A stretch of 64,000 nt of DNA from Bog-473 sp963783245 (GTDB taxonomy: Bacteria > Actinomycetota > Acidimicrobiia > Acidimicrobiales > RAAP-2): assembly GCA_963783245.1 (NCBI GenBank), contig CAWAMS010000001.1, positions 434,001-498,000 on the forward strand, given 5' to 3'. This document shows positions 1-10,126 of the stretch, piece by piece. Position 1 is the first letter of the stretch; each line of letters starts with the position of its first letter. The notes below the pieces were generated by a model. It was given only the letters and a program-made list of their open reading frames with translations. It searched no databases and was not told the origin of the DNA. The translations under genes were made by a program, and so were the position numbers.

Positions 1-34
1 CCGCTGACGCTCCTGCAAGGCTGGTGACCATGGC

Positions 35-2374
35 GTGCTCCGAGAGTCCGGTGAGGTGACCGTCACGGTCAAACCCCTTGTGGCACCAGAGACCACAGAG
101 GTGTCGCTTCTGATCGGTGGCATGACCTGCGGCGCATGCGCGGCCCGGATCGAGCAGCGGCTCAATGCGCTGGATGGGGTCGAGGCACGTGTCAATTACG
201 CCTCCGAGCGCGCCACGGCGGTGCTGTCGGCCGGCGTCGGCGTGGAGCGGCTCATGGAGGAGGTGGCCGCCGCCGGCTATTCCGCCGAGCTTCCGCCGCA
301 GGACCAAAGCGAGGACGCTCCGGAGGAGATCGATGTCCGCGTCCGGGCGTTGCGCCGACGGCTGTTCGTGTCGGCGCTGCTGTTCATGCCGCTGTGCGAC
401 ACGTCGATCGCGTTCTCGGTGTCGCCGATTCTGCGGTTCCCGGGCTGGCAGTGGCTCATGGTGGCGCTGGCGGCCCCGGTGGTCACGTGGGCAGCGTGGC
501 CGTTCTACCGGGCGGCCGTACGCGCCGCCCGGCACGGCTTGTCGACCATGGACACGCTGGTCTCGTTGGGCATCATCTCCTCCACGATCTGGTCCCTCTA
601 CGCAATGTTCTGGCGCGATTCCAGCCACGTGTCCCACTCAATTCTTTTCATGCTGGTCCACCGCTCGGCGGGAGCCATCTACCTCGACGTTGCGGCCGGG
701 GTCACCACGTTCGTGCTCGCCGGACGCTATTTCGAAGCGTGGTCGCGCCAACGGTCGGGTAACGCGCTGCGCGCCTTGGCCGCAGTCGGCGCCAAGGACG
801 TCGGCATCATCGACGCCGCGGGATTCGAGCGGCGCCGCCCGGTGTCGGCGCTCGCCGTCGGTGACCGTTTCATCGTCCGACCGGGGGAGACGGTCGCCAC
901 CGACGGCGAAGTCGTCTTCGGGCAGTCGGCGGTCGACCGCAGCGTCCTGACCGGTGAGTCCCAACCCCTCGACGTGGGACCGGGCGATGTGGTCGTCGGC
1001 GGGACGGTGTCAACCAGCGGGCGCCTGGTCGTCCGGGCGACGAAGGTGGGGCGCGACACCCAACTGGCACAGATGTTGCGCCTCGTCGAACATGCGCAGA
1101 ACGAGAAAGCGGCGGTGCAGCGGTTGGCGGATCGGGTCTGCAACGTGTTCGTCCCAGCCGTGCTTTTGATCGCCCTCGGAACGTTGGCGGCGTGGCTCCT
1201 GTTGGGGTACTCCTCGGAGCAGGCGTTCACCGCGGCGTTGTCCGTCCTCGTCATCGCCTGCCCCTGTGCCCTCGGCCTGGCCACGCCGGCGGCGCTCTAC
1301 GTGGCGGCGGGGGAGGGGGCCCGCTCCGGGATCTTCTTCAAGGGGTATCGCGCCCTCGAGGCCTCCAAAGAGGTCGACACCGTGGTGCTGGACAAGACCG
1401 GAACGCTGACGCTCGGAAAGATGAAGGTCACCGACATCGCCTCGGCGCCCGGGGTGGGGGCCGAGGCGATGCTGCGTTGGGCCGGCGCGCTGGAACAGGC
1501 CTCTGAACACCCCGTCGGCGCCGCCATCGCAGCACGTGCACGTGAGGACGTGGGCCCGCTCCCCGAGGTGCTGTCCTTTGTCACCAAGCCGGGACTGGGG
1601 GCCGAAGGTATCGTCGAAGGTCATCGCATCACCATCGGGCGTCGAGCGGCGCCGACGGAACTTTCCTCGTCCGAGGTCATGGAGCACTGCGCGGAGTGGG
1701 AACGTCAGGGTCGCACGGCGGTGCTCGTATGGTGTGACGGCGCAGTGGTCGGTTCCATCGCGGTGGCGGACACCATGCGCGAGTCAGCCGCACCGGCTGT
1801 GCACCGGCTCCAGCAGCTGGGTCTGCGCTGCGTCCTCATGACGGGTGACAACGAGGTCACGGCCCATGCCGCCGCCGCATCGCTCGGGATCACCGAAGTC
1901 GTCGCCGCAGCGCTGCCGTCCGACAAGGTCGATGTCATCCGGCGGCTCCAGAGTGAGGGCCGCTCGGTTGCCATGGTGGGCGACGGGGTCAACGACGGGC
2001 CTGCGCTGGTCGCGGCCGATTTGGGATTGGCCGTCGGATCCGGTACGGATGTGGCGATCAATGCAGCGGATCTCATCGTGGTGCGTGACGACCTCCGCGC
2101 GGTGGCGTCGGCCATCGATCTGTCGCGCCGGACGCTGCGCACGATCCACGGCAATTTGACCTGGGCTTGCGTCTACAACCTTGCGGCCATCCCACTCGCT
2201 GCGTTCGGCCTCCTCAATCCCCTGATCGCGGCCGGCGCCATGGCATTGTCGTCGGGCTTCGTGGTGTGGAACAGCTCACGGTTACGCAGTACGACGGAGC
2301 CTGTGCGCCAGAAGGTGCGGCCGAAGCCCGCGCCACGTGTGAGAGCGGCCGCCACGCAGATGCCGACCGCCTGA
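35..2374 (+). CDS. copA: Copper-exporting P1B-type ATPase (CopA-like)
   Basis: This protein would use ATP to pump monovalent copper (or silver) out of the cytoplasm across the inner membrane. It has 779 residues. One N-terminal HMA domain carries GMTCGACAARIE, with metal-binding Cys32 and Cys35. The actuator TGES lies near residue 305, the channel CPC (VIACPCALGL) near 409, the phosphorylated Asp of DKTGT near 453, SEHP near 491 and the hinge MVGDGVND near 648. The CPC motif together with a cysteine-type HMA domain favours the copper branch over zinc or cadmium ATPases. GTG at 35 is the first usable start after an in-frame stop at 5-7; GTG at 56 is possible. No CsoR-type regulator or copper chaperone is visible, but the upstream side is cut by the window edge. 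The gene converges on zwf with a 10-nt gap. Confidence 0.93.
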   Translation: MLRESGEVTVTVKPLVAPETTEVSLLIGGMTCGACAARIEQRLNALDGVEARVNYASERATAVLSAGVGVERLMEEVAAAGYSAELPPQDQSEDAPEEIDVRVRALRRRLFVSALLFMPLCDTSIAFSVSPILRFPGWQWLMVALAAPVVTWAAWPFYRAAVRAARHGLSTMDTLVSLGIISSTIWSLYAMFWRDSSHVSHSILFMLVHRSAGAIYLDVAAGVTTFVLAGRYFEAWSRQRSGNALRALAAVGAKDVGIIDAAGFERRRPVSALAVGDRFIVRPGETVATDGEVVFGQSAVDRSVLTGESQPLDVGPGDVVVGGTVSTSGRLVVRATKVGRDTQLAQMLRLVEHAQNEKAAVQRLADRVCNVFVPAVLLIALGTLAAWLLLGYSSEQAFTAALSVLVIACPCALGLATPAALYVAAGEGARSGIFFKGYRALEASKEVDTVVLDKTGTLTLGKMKVTDIASAPGVGAEAMLRWAGALEQASEHPVGAAIAARAREDVGPLPEVLSFVTKPGLGAEGIVEGHRITIGRRAAPTELSSSEVMEHCAEWERQGRTAVLVWCDGAVVGSIAVADTMRESAAPAVHRLQQLGLRCVLMTGDNEVTAHAAAASLGITEVVAAALPSDKVDVIRRLQSEGRSVAMVGDGVNDGPALVAADLGLAVGSGTDVAINAADLIVVRDDLRAVASAIDLSRRTLRTIHGNLTWACVYNLAAIPLAAFGLLNPLIAAGAMALSSGFVVWNSSRLRSTTEPVRQKVRPKPAPRVRAAATQMPTA

Positions 2375-2384
2375 CGCCTGATGA

Positions 2385-3855
2385 TCAACGGGCGCCGCGC
2401 CAGCGACGCTCGAAGGGGAGGCGCCAGGTCCGGGGAGCGATGAGGTCCCGGATGGCGTCGGGACCCCATGTTCCCGGTTCGTAGGGGAGGACGGGCGGGG
2501 GGTTCTCGAGAAGCGGGGCGGAGACCTCCCACAGCCGTTCGATGCCTTCGGCGGTATTGAACAGCGTGTGGTCCCCGATCATGGCGTCGTGGATGAGCCG
2601 CTCGTAGGCCTCCAGGACGTCGGCATCCTGGCCGGTTTCGTGCAGGGCGAACTGCAGGCTCAACTTTTCGAGGTTCATGCCGGGTCCTGGCTTCTTGCCG
2701 TAGAACGACAGCGAGAGCTTTGACGAGTCCGCCAGATCGAACGTCAGGTGGTCAGGGCCTTGCGCTCCCACGCCCGAACCGGGCGGGAACATGCTCTTTG
2801 GCGGCTCGCGGAAGGCGATGGAGATGATGCGCTCGCCGCCTCCGAGCCGCTTTCCGGTGCGGAGGAAGAAGGGCACGCCGGCCCAGCGCCAGTTGTCGAT
2901 TTCGCAGCGCAGGGCGACGAACGTCTCGGTGTCCGATTCGGGGTTCACGCCCGGTATGTCACGGTACCCGACGTACTGCCCCCGCACGACCTGCGTCACA
3001 TCGAGCGGGCGCAACGAGCGGAAGACCTTGTTCTTCTCTTCGCTGATGGCGCGGGATTCAAGGGCGGTGGGCGGCTCCATCGCCATGAAGCCCAGGATCT
3101 GGAAGAGGTGGGTGACGACCATGTCCTTGAAGGCGCCCGTCGCCTCGTAGAAATCGACGCGGTCGTCGACGGAGAGTGTCTCGGGCACATCGATCTGGAC
3201 ATGGTCGATGTGGTCGCGATTCCAGATGGGCTCGAACAAACCGTTGGCGAAGCGAAAGGCCAGTATGTTCTGCGCCGCCTCTTTGCCGAGGAAATGGTCG
3301 ATGCGGAACACCTGCTCTTCGTCGAAAATCTGGTGGACCGTGGCATTGAGGGCCTTGGCACTGGCCAGATCCACCCCGAAGGGCTTTTCCATGATCACCC
3401 GTGAGCGGTCGACGAGGTCCGCCTTCCCCAACATCTCGATGATGTCTGTCGCCGCGAACGGGCGGGATGCTGAGATAGTGCAGCCGACGGACCTCTCCGC
3501 CGATGGACTCCTCAGCATTTGCGACTGCTGCGGCCAGGCCGTCCGGTCCCGCTGACTGTGTCACGAAGCTCAGGTTCTTCTCGAATCCCGCCCATTGCAG
3601 CAAGGAGATCTTCCCGGTCGCGAACTGGTCGCACGCCTGCCGGGCCAGGTTGCGGAATTCCTCGTCGGTCAGCTCGCTGCGGGCGACGCCGATGATCCGG
3701 TAGTCGGTGAGCATGCCCGATTGCGCGAGATGGAGGAGTCCGGGGAGGAGCTTGCGTGCCGCCAGGTCCCCGGTCGCCCCGAAGAGGACAATGACGTGCG
3801 GGGCCAGCGGTGCTGTCGCCGGTCGTTCGGGTTCTTCTTCGATCACAGTGGTCAC
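2385..3855 (-). CDS. zwf: Glucose-6-phosphate 1-dehydrogenase, frameshifted
   Basis: Zwf oxidises glucose-6-phosphate with NAD(P)+ to 6-phosphogluconolactone, the first step of the oxidative pentose-phosphate pathway. The N-terminal part has the Rossmann motif GATGDLA (about residues 26-32) and runs to HYLSIPP. The C-terminal part continues in another frame from FAATDIIEM through EKPFG and the substrate/catalytic motif RIDHFLGKE, with Phe where Tyr is usual, and ends at RRWRGAR. Removing one base near 3459 joins the halves into about 489 residues, a normal length. The start codon overlaps the end of the upstream amidohydrolase (ATGA), so the two are probably cotranscribed. Either the gene is inactive or the extra base is a sequencing error; the intact motifs on both sides favour error. 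Confidence 0.88.
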
Positions 3856-5040
3856 CTTGCCGGCCGGAGCTCGTTGAGAAGTGATGCATTGTCGCCCATA
3901 ATTCTGGACACGGAGTCAGCGTCGAGTTTCTGGAGCTCGGTCACCCAGTCGGTCGGCTCGGGCAGACCCTCCACATGGGGCCAGTCAGACCCGAAGATCA
4001 CGCGATCGTCACCCATCAGGGCGACGATCTCGTTCACGTCGTCTTCCCAGAAGGGGTTGATCCACACGTGGCGCCGGAATGTGACGACGGGGTCTTCGCG
4101 GAAATACCCCGGCATCTTGCGGGCCGTGCTGGCCAATTCGCGGAATAACGGGGCCAGGAACTCAGATCCGTTCTCCACCGACGCCAGACGCAGGTTCGGA
4201 AACCGGTCGAAGAGCCGCTCGAGGATCAGCGTGATCAAGAAGTCATGGGCCGCCCGGTCGATGGCGAACATCCTCACGCTCGGGGGAAGGCGTCCTTGAC
4301 GAAAATTGGCAGCGAAGCCCTCTGTCGCGTAGCCATTGGTCGAAACGCCGGCATCGCCCGCGTGGACGACCACCGTGATGCCCGCTTCGTTGACCCGGGC
4401 CCAGAAGGGATCGAACATCTGGGCCGCGGGAGAATGCGGGCCTGTCACGCCGACCGGGGCGGCCGGCCGGAGCACCACCGTCCGTGCGCCCTGATCCAGC
4501 GCCCACTCCAACTCGACCACGGCTTCGTCCAGGTCGGCCAACGAGATATAGGGGGCGGCGAAGATCCGGTTCTTGTAGGCCATGCCCCAGTCCTCAGCCA
4601 GCCACCGGTTGAACGCACGGAAGAGCAGGACGACGGCACCGGGGTCGTGCTTGAGCGCGTTCTCGTACATCATGCCGAGTGTCGGAAAGAGCCAGATCTT
4701 GTCCAGCCCCTGCCTGTCCATCACCTCGAGGCGCGGCGTCGCGGTCCCGGTACTCGGGACGGATGGGCTCGGGCGTACCCATCAGCTCGTATGCGGACCG
4801 ATCCCCCGCATTCCCCCGGAAGTAGTCGAAGAGAGAGCCTGCCGGGGCAATCGGGTCGAACGTGGGGTTGGTCACGGCGCCGTTGATGCGGCCACCGAGA
4901 GCGTGGTACTTCCTGCCACCGACGTCGACCCATTGGATCACCCGCGACCCGTCCTCCGGCCGGAGATGGCGCGTGAAGGCGTCCAGCGCTTCGTAGTAAT
5001 GGTTGTCGGCGTCGAAGACCGATGACTCGACGATGTGCAT
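3852..5040 (-). CDS. Amidohydrolase-2 family metal-dependent hydrolase, frameshifted
   Basis: This is a TIM-barrel metal hydrolase or decarboxylase of the amidohydrolase-related (PF04909) type; the substrate is unknown. The N-terminal part opens with MHIVESSVFDADNHYYE, whose DADNH corresponds to the first metal-binding motif. The second part has WLFPTLGM, VVVHAGDAG, SVENGSEF and the family-typical VIFGSDWPH near the C-terminus. The halves are in different frames; removing one base near 4735 gives RDRDARLEVMDRQG and a protein of about 395 residues. ATG at 5040 is preferred because GGGAAGG lies a good distance upstream; an ATG at 5082 is also open. It overlaps zwf by 4 nt. Family members often act on aromatic or xenobiotic-like acids, but nothing here fixes the substrate. 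Confidence 0.8.
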
Positions 5041-5178
5041 GGTGTGCCTTCCCGGGTCGGGGCGGTGCGATCCAACATCCAAACTTTAGGCGCAGGTCGA
5101 CGGCGCGACCGCGCTCGGTCCGTCGCCTCGCGTTCCGCCCCGCTGTCCCTGATCAGGCGCCCCGATTCGATGGCGGGC

Positions 5179-6057
5179 CTACCTGGACTCAGGCTGATCG
5201 CCGGAGCGCGCCGGACCTTCTTCGTCGCGGTAGAGCGCCGGTCGGCGCCCCTCCTCGAGCAGGGCGCCGATCCCGTCCCTCTGGTAGGCCAGGTGAAGGT
5301 CGATGCGCTGCACGAGGAGTTCGGGCGGATGCATGAAGCCGGGGACGGCGCGGGTCGCCTCCGCGACGACCGTGCCGGTCGGTGCCACGATCCTGCTGGC
5401 ACCCAGCAGCGTCGTCGAACCGTGGGCGCCACATTGGTTCGATTGGATCCACCACTGGCTGTTGGCCAACGCCAGTGCCGGGTAGAGCACGTCCCACGTC
5501 GTCGCGCCTTCGATTTCGTATGCCGAAGGAGCGACGACGAGCCGCGCGCCACGCAGACCCAAGGTGAGGGCCACCTCGGGGAAGTCCCCGTCGAAGCAGA
5601 TGACGATGCCGACCACGCCGAGCGCCGGCTCCTCGAAGGTGGTGAGCCGGTCACCGGCATCGAAGATGGCCGGCTCCCCGGTCGGCGGGTAGAGGTGGGC
5701 CTTACGGTGCCACGCCACCAATTCGCCGCGCGGGTTGAAAACGAGCGCGGTGTTGTAGAGCGCGCCGTCGTCGCCCGATTCGGGAACGCTGCCCGCGACC
5801 AGCCACATGTCCGCAGCCAGCGCCGCCTTCGCGAGGCGCCTGCTCCGGGGGCCGTCGCGAGGTTCCGCCGCCTGGCGCGCGTCCCCGGCCAGGGTGGCCG
5901 GATCGTAACCGCACGGCCAGAGCTCGGGGAGGACGAGGAGCTCGACGCCGCGGGACGCGGCCATGTCGATCATGTCGAGCGCGACTTGTTGGTTGCGCTT
6001 GGGGTCGCCGGGTACGGGCAGCCACTGCGCTATCCCGACCTGGAGGTCGCGCTTCAT
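5179..6057 (-). CDS. Carbon-nitrogen hydrolase (nitrilase superfamily)
   Basis: A cytosolic amidase of the nitrilase superfamily, 292 residues from ATG 6057. The catalytic triad is visible: Glu45 in VLPELWPCGY, Lys119 in WHRKAHLYPP and Cys154 in VICFDGDFPE. The order and spacing match amide-cleaving members (omega-amidase, N-carbamoylputrescine amidase, guanidinobutyramidase) rather than true nitrilases. An in-frame extension to 6141 has no family resemblance, so the internal ATG was chosen. It lies about 100 nt downstream of a ureohydrolase on the same strand. That pairing would suit a guanidino-compound route in which an amide is hydrolysed to an acid and urea is then released, but the substrate is an inference. 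Confidence 0.85.
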   Translation of the reverse strand: MKRDLQVGIAQWLPVPGDPKRNQQVALDMIDMAASRGVELLVLPELWPCGYDPATLAGDARQAAEPRDGPRSRRLAKAALAADMWLVAGSVPESGDDGALYNTALVFNPRGELVAWHRKAHLYPPTGEPAIFDAGDRLTTFEEPALGVVGIVICFDGDFPEVALTLGLRGARLVVAPSAYEIEGATTWDVLYPALALANSQWWIQSNQCGAHGSTTLLGASRIVAPTGTVVAEATRAVPGFMHPPELLVQRIDLHLAYQRDGIGALLEEGRRPALYRDEEGPARSGDQPESR

Positions 6058-6157
6058 ATCGACACCCTGCTCGGCATCACAGAGAGCTCCCCTCCCGTCT
6101 TGTTTCCAGCGTAGGACGGGACCATTCGAGGGCGGTTTCAACTCCGTGAATGCACTG

Positions 6158-7114
6158 TTACATCGTGCGTGCCGTCAACGTGACGAGGTCGTAGAGCACG
6201 TGCGCGGCGGCGATTGCGGTGATCTCGGCGTGATCGTACGCCGGAGCGACCTCGACCACGTCGCTCCCGACGACGCACGCGCCGTCCAGGCCGCGGAGGA
6301 TCGCCAGGAGCTCGCGGCTGGTCAGCCCTCCCGCTTCGGGGGTGCCCGTCCCCGGGGCGTGCGCGGGATCGAGGACGTCGATGTCCACCGAAATGTAGAG
6401 AGGAGCATCACCGATCCGTTCGAGAAGCCGGCTGATCGTGGCGTCGGTGCCCTCCCGTGCCACATCGTTGGACGCGATCTGCAAGAACCCCATGCCGGCG
6501 TCGTCGGCCAGGTCCCCGCGTCCGTAGAGGGGGCCGCGGAGTCCCACGTGCGCGCTGCGGTCCCGCAGGAGCAAGTTCTCTTCCCACGCCCGACGGAACG
6601 GCGTCCCGTGGGTGAAACGCTGGCCGAAGTAGGTGTCCCACGTGTCGAGATGGGCGTCGAAGTGCACCAGGGCCAGTGGGCCGTGCAGTTTCGCCGTGGC
6701 CCGCAGGAGCGGGAGGGCAACGGTGTGATCACCGCCGACCGCCACGATGCGGCCCCCTCCCAGCAGGAGCGCATCAGCTCCCGCTTCGATCTGGGTCACA
6801 GCGGCCTCGGGATCGAAGGGAGAACAGCTGATGTCGCCCGCATCGACCACCTGGGCCAGCTCGAACGGCAGAGCCTCCAATTCGGGATGGTAGGGACGCA
6901 AGAGGCGTGACCCCTGGCGCACGGCGTTCGGACCGAAACGCGCACCCGGCCGATACGTCGTCCCTCCGTCGAAGGGGATCCCGACCACGGCGATGTCCCA
7001 CGTCTCCACCTGATCGATCGTCGGCAGGCGGGCGAACGTGGAAAGGCCGGCGAAGCGGGGGACGACCGTGGCGTCGGCCGGGCCGCGCCTCCCGGCGGAT
7101 GCCGGGTCAGTCAT
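6158..7114 (-). CDS. speB: Agmatinase/guanidinobutyrase-like ureohydrolase
   Basis: A dimanganese ureohydrolase that would split urea from a guanidino compound in the cytosol. It has 318 residues. The metal ligands are all present: His130 in GGDHT, Asp153/His155/Asp157 in HFDAHLD, and Asp244/Asp246 in SVDIDVLDPAHAPGTGTPE. The N-terminal block GARFGPNAVRQGSRLLRPYHPE is common to agmatinases and to guanidinobutyrase/guanidinopropionase relatives, so the gene symbol is only provisional. The start overlaps the end of the upstream serine hydrolase by 8 nt. The neighbouring nitrilase-family amidase suggests a two-step guanidinoamide degradation; agmatine to putrescine is the alternative. Confidence 0.85.
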   Translation of the reverse strand: MTDPASAGRRGPADATVVPRFAGLSTFARLPTIDQVETWDIAVVGIPFDGGTTYRPGARFGPNAVRQGSRLLRPYHPELEALPFELAQVVDAGDISCSPFDPEAAVTQIEAGADALLLGGGRIVAVGGDHTVALPLLRATAKLHGPLALVHFDAHLDTWDTYFGQRFTHGTPFRRAWEENLLLRDRSAHVGLRGPLYGRGDLADDAGMGFLQIASNDVAREGTDATISRLLERIGDAPLYISVDIDVLDPAHAPGTGTPEAGGLTSRELLAILRGLDGACVVGSDVVEVAPAYDHAEITAIAAAHVLYDLVTLTARTM

Positions 7115-8324
7115 CGATCGCCTGGTAGACCAACGCCCGCAGTTGTGCGCGGATGGGGTAGGCCACCGAGGGCAGGAGCTGTGTCATGAAGACGACGAAG
7201 AGGTCCTCCGCCGGATCGACCCAGAAGGCGGTGCTGGCCGCTCCGCCCCAGTAGAAGTCGCCGGCCGAGCCGGCCATGGCCGTGGGGACCGGCCCAAGAC
7301 CCACGGCGAAGCCCAAGCCGAACCCGACTCCTTCGAACCCGGCCTCGCCGAACCCGCCGACGGCCACGTCGGCCAACGTCCCCCCACCTGCGAGGTGGTT
7401 GCTCGTCATGAGCTCCAGGGTCTTGCGGCCGAGGACACGCCTACCGTCGAGGTGGCCCCCGTTGAGGAGCATCCGGCAGAAGGCCACGTAGTCCTGCGTG
7501 GTCGAGACCAGCCCTGATGCCCCCGAGAGGTAGGAGCGCCGGCGCAGGTACGGGCTCTCCTGGCCCGTCTCGACCAGGGCGGGGGTCCTCGCCGGCTGGA
7601 ATTGGTAGAGCGCAGTGAACCGCTCCGCCGACTGCTCGGGGACGAAGAAGCCGGTGTCGGTCATCCCGAGCGGCTCGAAGATCTCGCGCTGGAGGTACTC
7701 GTCGAATCGGTCCCCGGCCATGATCTCGACCAGGCGCCCCACGATGTCGGTGGAGAGCCCGTAGTTCCAGTGGGTACCCGGGTGGAATTTCAATGGGTAG
7801 CCCGCCAGGAGGGTTGTGATGTCCTCGAGTGTCATTTCCTTCTTCTGGGCCTCGCGTGCCTGAGCGAACTCGTCGTCGATCGGGTGGCCCGGAAAGAGCC
7901 CACCCGGCAGACCCGACGTATGCATGAGAACGTCGCGAACGTTCATGGGGCGGTTCGGCTTCACCTTGGTGACCGTTCCGTCGGGTTGTACCTCGCCCAC
8001 CCGGAGGCCGCGCCACTCAGGGATGAAACGGTGCACCGGATCGTTCAGTTGGAACATGCCGCGCTCGTAGAGCTGCATGAGCGCGACGGACGCGATCGGC
8101 TTGGTCATGGAGAAAATGCGGAAGATGGCATCGTCGCGTAGGGGACGCCCCTGTTCACGATCCATCAGTCCGAGCGACCGGTGATAGGCCGTATGCCCGC
8201 TGCGCACGACGGTTATCTGGCAGCCGGCGATCTTCCCCGGCGCCACGTAGTTCTGCTCGAAGTGGTGAGTGATCCGCTCCAAGCGGGCCTCGTCCATCCC
8301 TGCCGCTTCGGGCTCGACCTTCAC
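7107..8324 (-). CDS. Serine hydrolase of the beta-lactamase/esterase fold
   Basis: A 405-residue member of the class C beta-lactamase-like family (PF00144), which includes esterases, D-aminopeptidases and penicillin-binding-protein relatives. The nucleophile motif SMTK (Ser72, Lys75) is clear. A Tyr in HWNYGLSTD sits where the YxN motif is expected, and FYWGGAAST near the C-terminus corresponds to the third motif. No convincing signal peptide is seen, so a cytoplasmic esterase is more likely than a resistance enzyme. GTG at 8324 was chosen because GAGGAACGAGG precedes it. It reads into the ureohydrolase gene, suggesting one transcript. The substrate is unknown. Confidence 0.85.
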   Translation of the reverse strand: MKVEPEAAGMDEARLERITHHFEQNYVAPGKIAGCQITVVRSGHTAYHRSLGLMDREQGRPLRDDAIFRIFSMTKPIASVALMQLYERGMFQLNDPVHRFIPEWRGLRVGEVQPDGTVTKVKPNRPMNVRDVLMHTSGLPGGLFPGHPIDDEFAQAREAQKKEMTLEDITTLLAGYPLKFHPGTHWNYGLSTDIVGRLVEIMAGDRFDEYLQREIFEPLGMTDTGFFVPEQSAERFTALYQFQPARTPALVETGQESPYLRRRSYLSGASGLVSTTQDYVAFCRMLLNGGHLDGRRVLGRKTLELMTSNHLAGGGTLADVAVGGFGEAGFEGVGFGLGFAVGLGPVPTAMAGSAGDFYWGGAASTAFWVDPAEDLFVVFMTQLLPSVAYPIRAQLRALVYQAIDD

Positions 8325-8399
8325 GCGTGCCTCGTTCCTCCGCCCCGTCGGGTCGTCGCCCTTCTCGTACCCTTGAGAGTACCCGGCGCAGAGGGTGTC

Positions 8400-9194
8400 T
8401 CAGTGAGCCGCGCGGTGCTCCCGCAGATAGCCCGCGGTGTTCTCCAAGAAGGCGGGGACGTCCTGGGCTTTCGACGTGCAGATCTCGCGGAAGTACTCCG
8501 GCACGTACACCTGGGCCGCCCCGGCCGCCAGGCCGGCCAGAATCGCGTCCACGGCCACCGAGACGGGCTCCGCCGTCACCGGCAGGTCCGGGACGTCGTT
8601 GTCCGGCAGGCTGAAGAGGGGGGTGTCGATCACGCCGGGGTAGACGACCATGAGCTTGATGCCCGTCTCCCACAGGTCCATGGCCATCGCTTCGGAGAAC
8701 GCCGTGAGCGCAGCCTTCGAAGCGTCGTAGGCCGCCTCTCCGGGGGCGCTCAGCTGGGCCGCGATGGAAGAGACGTTCACGATGGTCCCTGTACCCCGCT
8801 CCAACATCTGCGGCAGGAGCGCCATGGTGAGGCGCATCGGCGAGAGATAGTTGATGTGCATGACCTGGGTGATGGTGTCGATCGTCAGCGCGGTGACATG
8901 GCGGCGCTTGGGGATGCCGGCGTTGTTCACCAGCAGATCGATCCCACCGAACGCATCGAGCACGTCCACGCTCAATTGGTCCACGGCGTCGAAATCGGCC
9001 AGGTCCACGGCCCACATCCGACTCTCGGGAGAATGCTCCATACAGCGATCGACGACATCGGCGAGCAGTTCCCCACGACGGGCACAGATGCCGACGATGG
9101 CTCCCTGCGCGGCCAGCGCCTCGGCCAGGCCGGCCCCGATGCCCGAGGAGGCACCCGTGACGAGGGCGCGGCAGCCCTTCAGTTCCAATCCCAT
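8400..9194 (-). CDS. Short-chain dehydrogenase/reductase
   Basis: A classical SDR of 264 residues from ATG 9194, which follows a GGTGGAGAG ribosome-binding site. The cofactor motif TGASSGIG is near the N-terminus, followed by LVNNAG and the catalytic Ser-Tyr-Lys set (NVSSIAA, then YDASKAAL). The acidic-residue pattern does not settle NAD versus NADP preference. It would oxidise or reduce an alcohol/ketone pair in the cytosol; the substrate cannot be read from the sequence. The C-terminal segment with VYVPEYFREI is typical of SDRs annotated near lipid or xenobiotic metabolism in actinobacteria, but this is weak evidence. It is separated from the downstream serine hydrolase by about 75 nt. Confidence 0.88.
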   Translation of the reverse strand: MGLELKGCRALVTGASSGIGAGLAEALAAQGAIVGICARRGELLADVVDRCMEHSPESRMWAVDLADFDAVDQLSVDVLDAFGGIDLLVNNAGIPKRRHVTALTIDTITQVMHINYLSPMRLTMALLPQMLERGTGTIVNVSSIAAQLSAPGEAAYDASKAALTAFSEAMAMDLWETGIKLMVVYPGVIDTPLFSLPDNDVPDLPVTAEPVSVAVDAILAGLAAGAAQVYVPEYFREICTSKAQDVPAFLENTAGYLREHRAAH

Positions 9195-9412
9195 CTCTCC
9201 ACCCCCTGTGTCCCTGTGGGCCTGCTCGCCCACGCGGACCGTACCGTAGTGACGACTGCCACTCTACGCAGGCGTGGCGCCCGAGCCCCCATTGACACTT
9301 TGTTGACGCCATCGCCGCCCGCGTTCACATCGGTTTGATGCCGGGACCGGCACGATGGCTCCATGGCAGGCGCGACCACCCTCGGGCCGCGTTCGGCCGG
9401 AGACCACGGTGA

Positions 9413-10111
9413 TCAGTCGCCCTCCGGATTGGCCACGAGTTGATAGCCAATTCCCGGCACCGTGCGCAGGATCCGACCCTCGTCGTCGTCCAACTTCTTG
9501 CGCAGCCGGTGGATGTAGACGCGTACGTAATTGGACTCAGCCCCGTAACCGGGTCCCCAGACGTCCTTCAGGATCATGTGGTGCGTGCACACCTTCCCGG
9601 CGTAGCGGGCGAGATACGCCAGCAGATCGAATTCCCGGCTCGTCAGGGTAAGGGCGGTGGCGCCCATGGTCGCCATGTGGTGGACCATGTCGATCTCCAG
9701 CTCGCCGACCTGCATGATCTCAGTCGGTACCGGTCCGTTGTTCTGGCGCGCCGCAGCATGACGGATGGCGACGCGCAGGCGGGCCTCCAGCTCGGCCATG
9801 CCGAAGGGTTTGGTGATGAAGTCGTCGGCACCGCCGTCGAGCGCCTCGACCTTGCGGTGTTCGTCCCCGTAGGCCGACAGAACGACGATCGGAATCTCGG
9901 AGAAAGCCCTGATACGTCGGCACACCTCCAGACCGTCGAGGTCCGGCAGGCCCAGGTCCAGGATCACCAGGTCGGGATGGAACAGGGCCACCTGTGTGAT
10001 GCCGTCGGTGCCCGAATGCGCCGTGACGACCTCGTCACCACGCGCCGTGAGCCCGATGCGCAGCGCCTTGAGCAGCGCGAGATCGTCGTCGACCACCAGC
10101 ACCTTGGTCAT
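9413..10111 (-). CDS. kdpE: OmpR-family response regulator, KdpE-like
   Basis: A two-component response regulator of 232 residues. The receiver domain has the acidic pocket VVDDD, the phospho-acceptor Asp52 in VILDLGLPD, a conserved Thr/Ser-region residue and Lys in FITKPFG. The C-terminal half is a winged-helix DNA-binding domain with LTSREFDLLAYLARYAGKV and NYVRVYIHRLRKKL, strongly like KdpE. In the known system KdpE activates the potassium-uptake operon kdpFABC, but none is present here, so the target lies elsewhere or has changed. It follows the kinase gene by 15 nt on the same strand and is likely cotranscribed with it. Confidence 0.92.
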   Translation of the reverse strand: MTKVLVVDDDLALLKALRIGLTARGDEVVTAHSGTDGITQVALFHPDLVILDLGLPDLDGLEVCRRIRAFSEIPIVVLSAYGDEHRKVEALDGGADDFITKPFGMAELEARLRVAIRHAAARQNNGPVPTEIMQVGELEIDMVHHMATMGATALTLTSREFDLLAYLARYAGKVCTHHMILKDVWGPGYGAESNYVRVYIHRLRKKLDDDEGRILRTVPGIGYQLVANPEGD

Positions 10112-10126
10112 GTGCCGACGGGCCGG

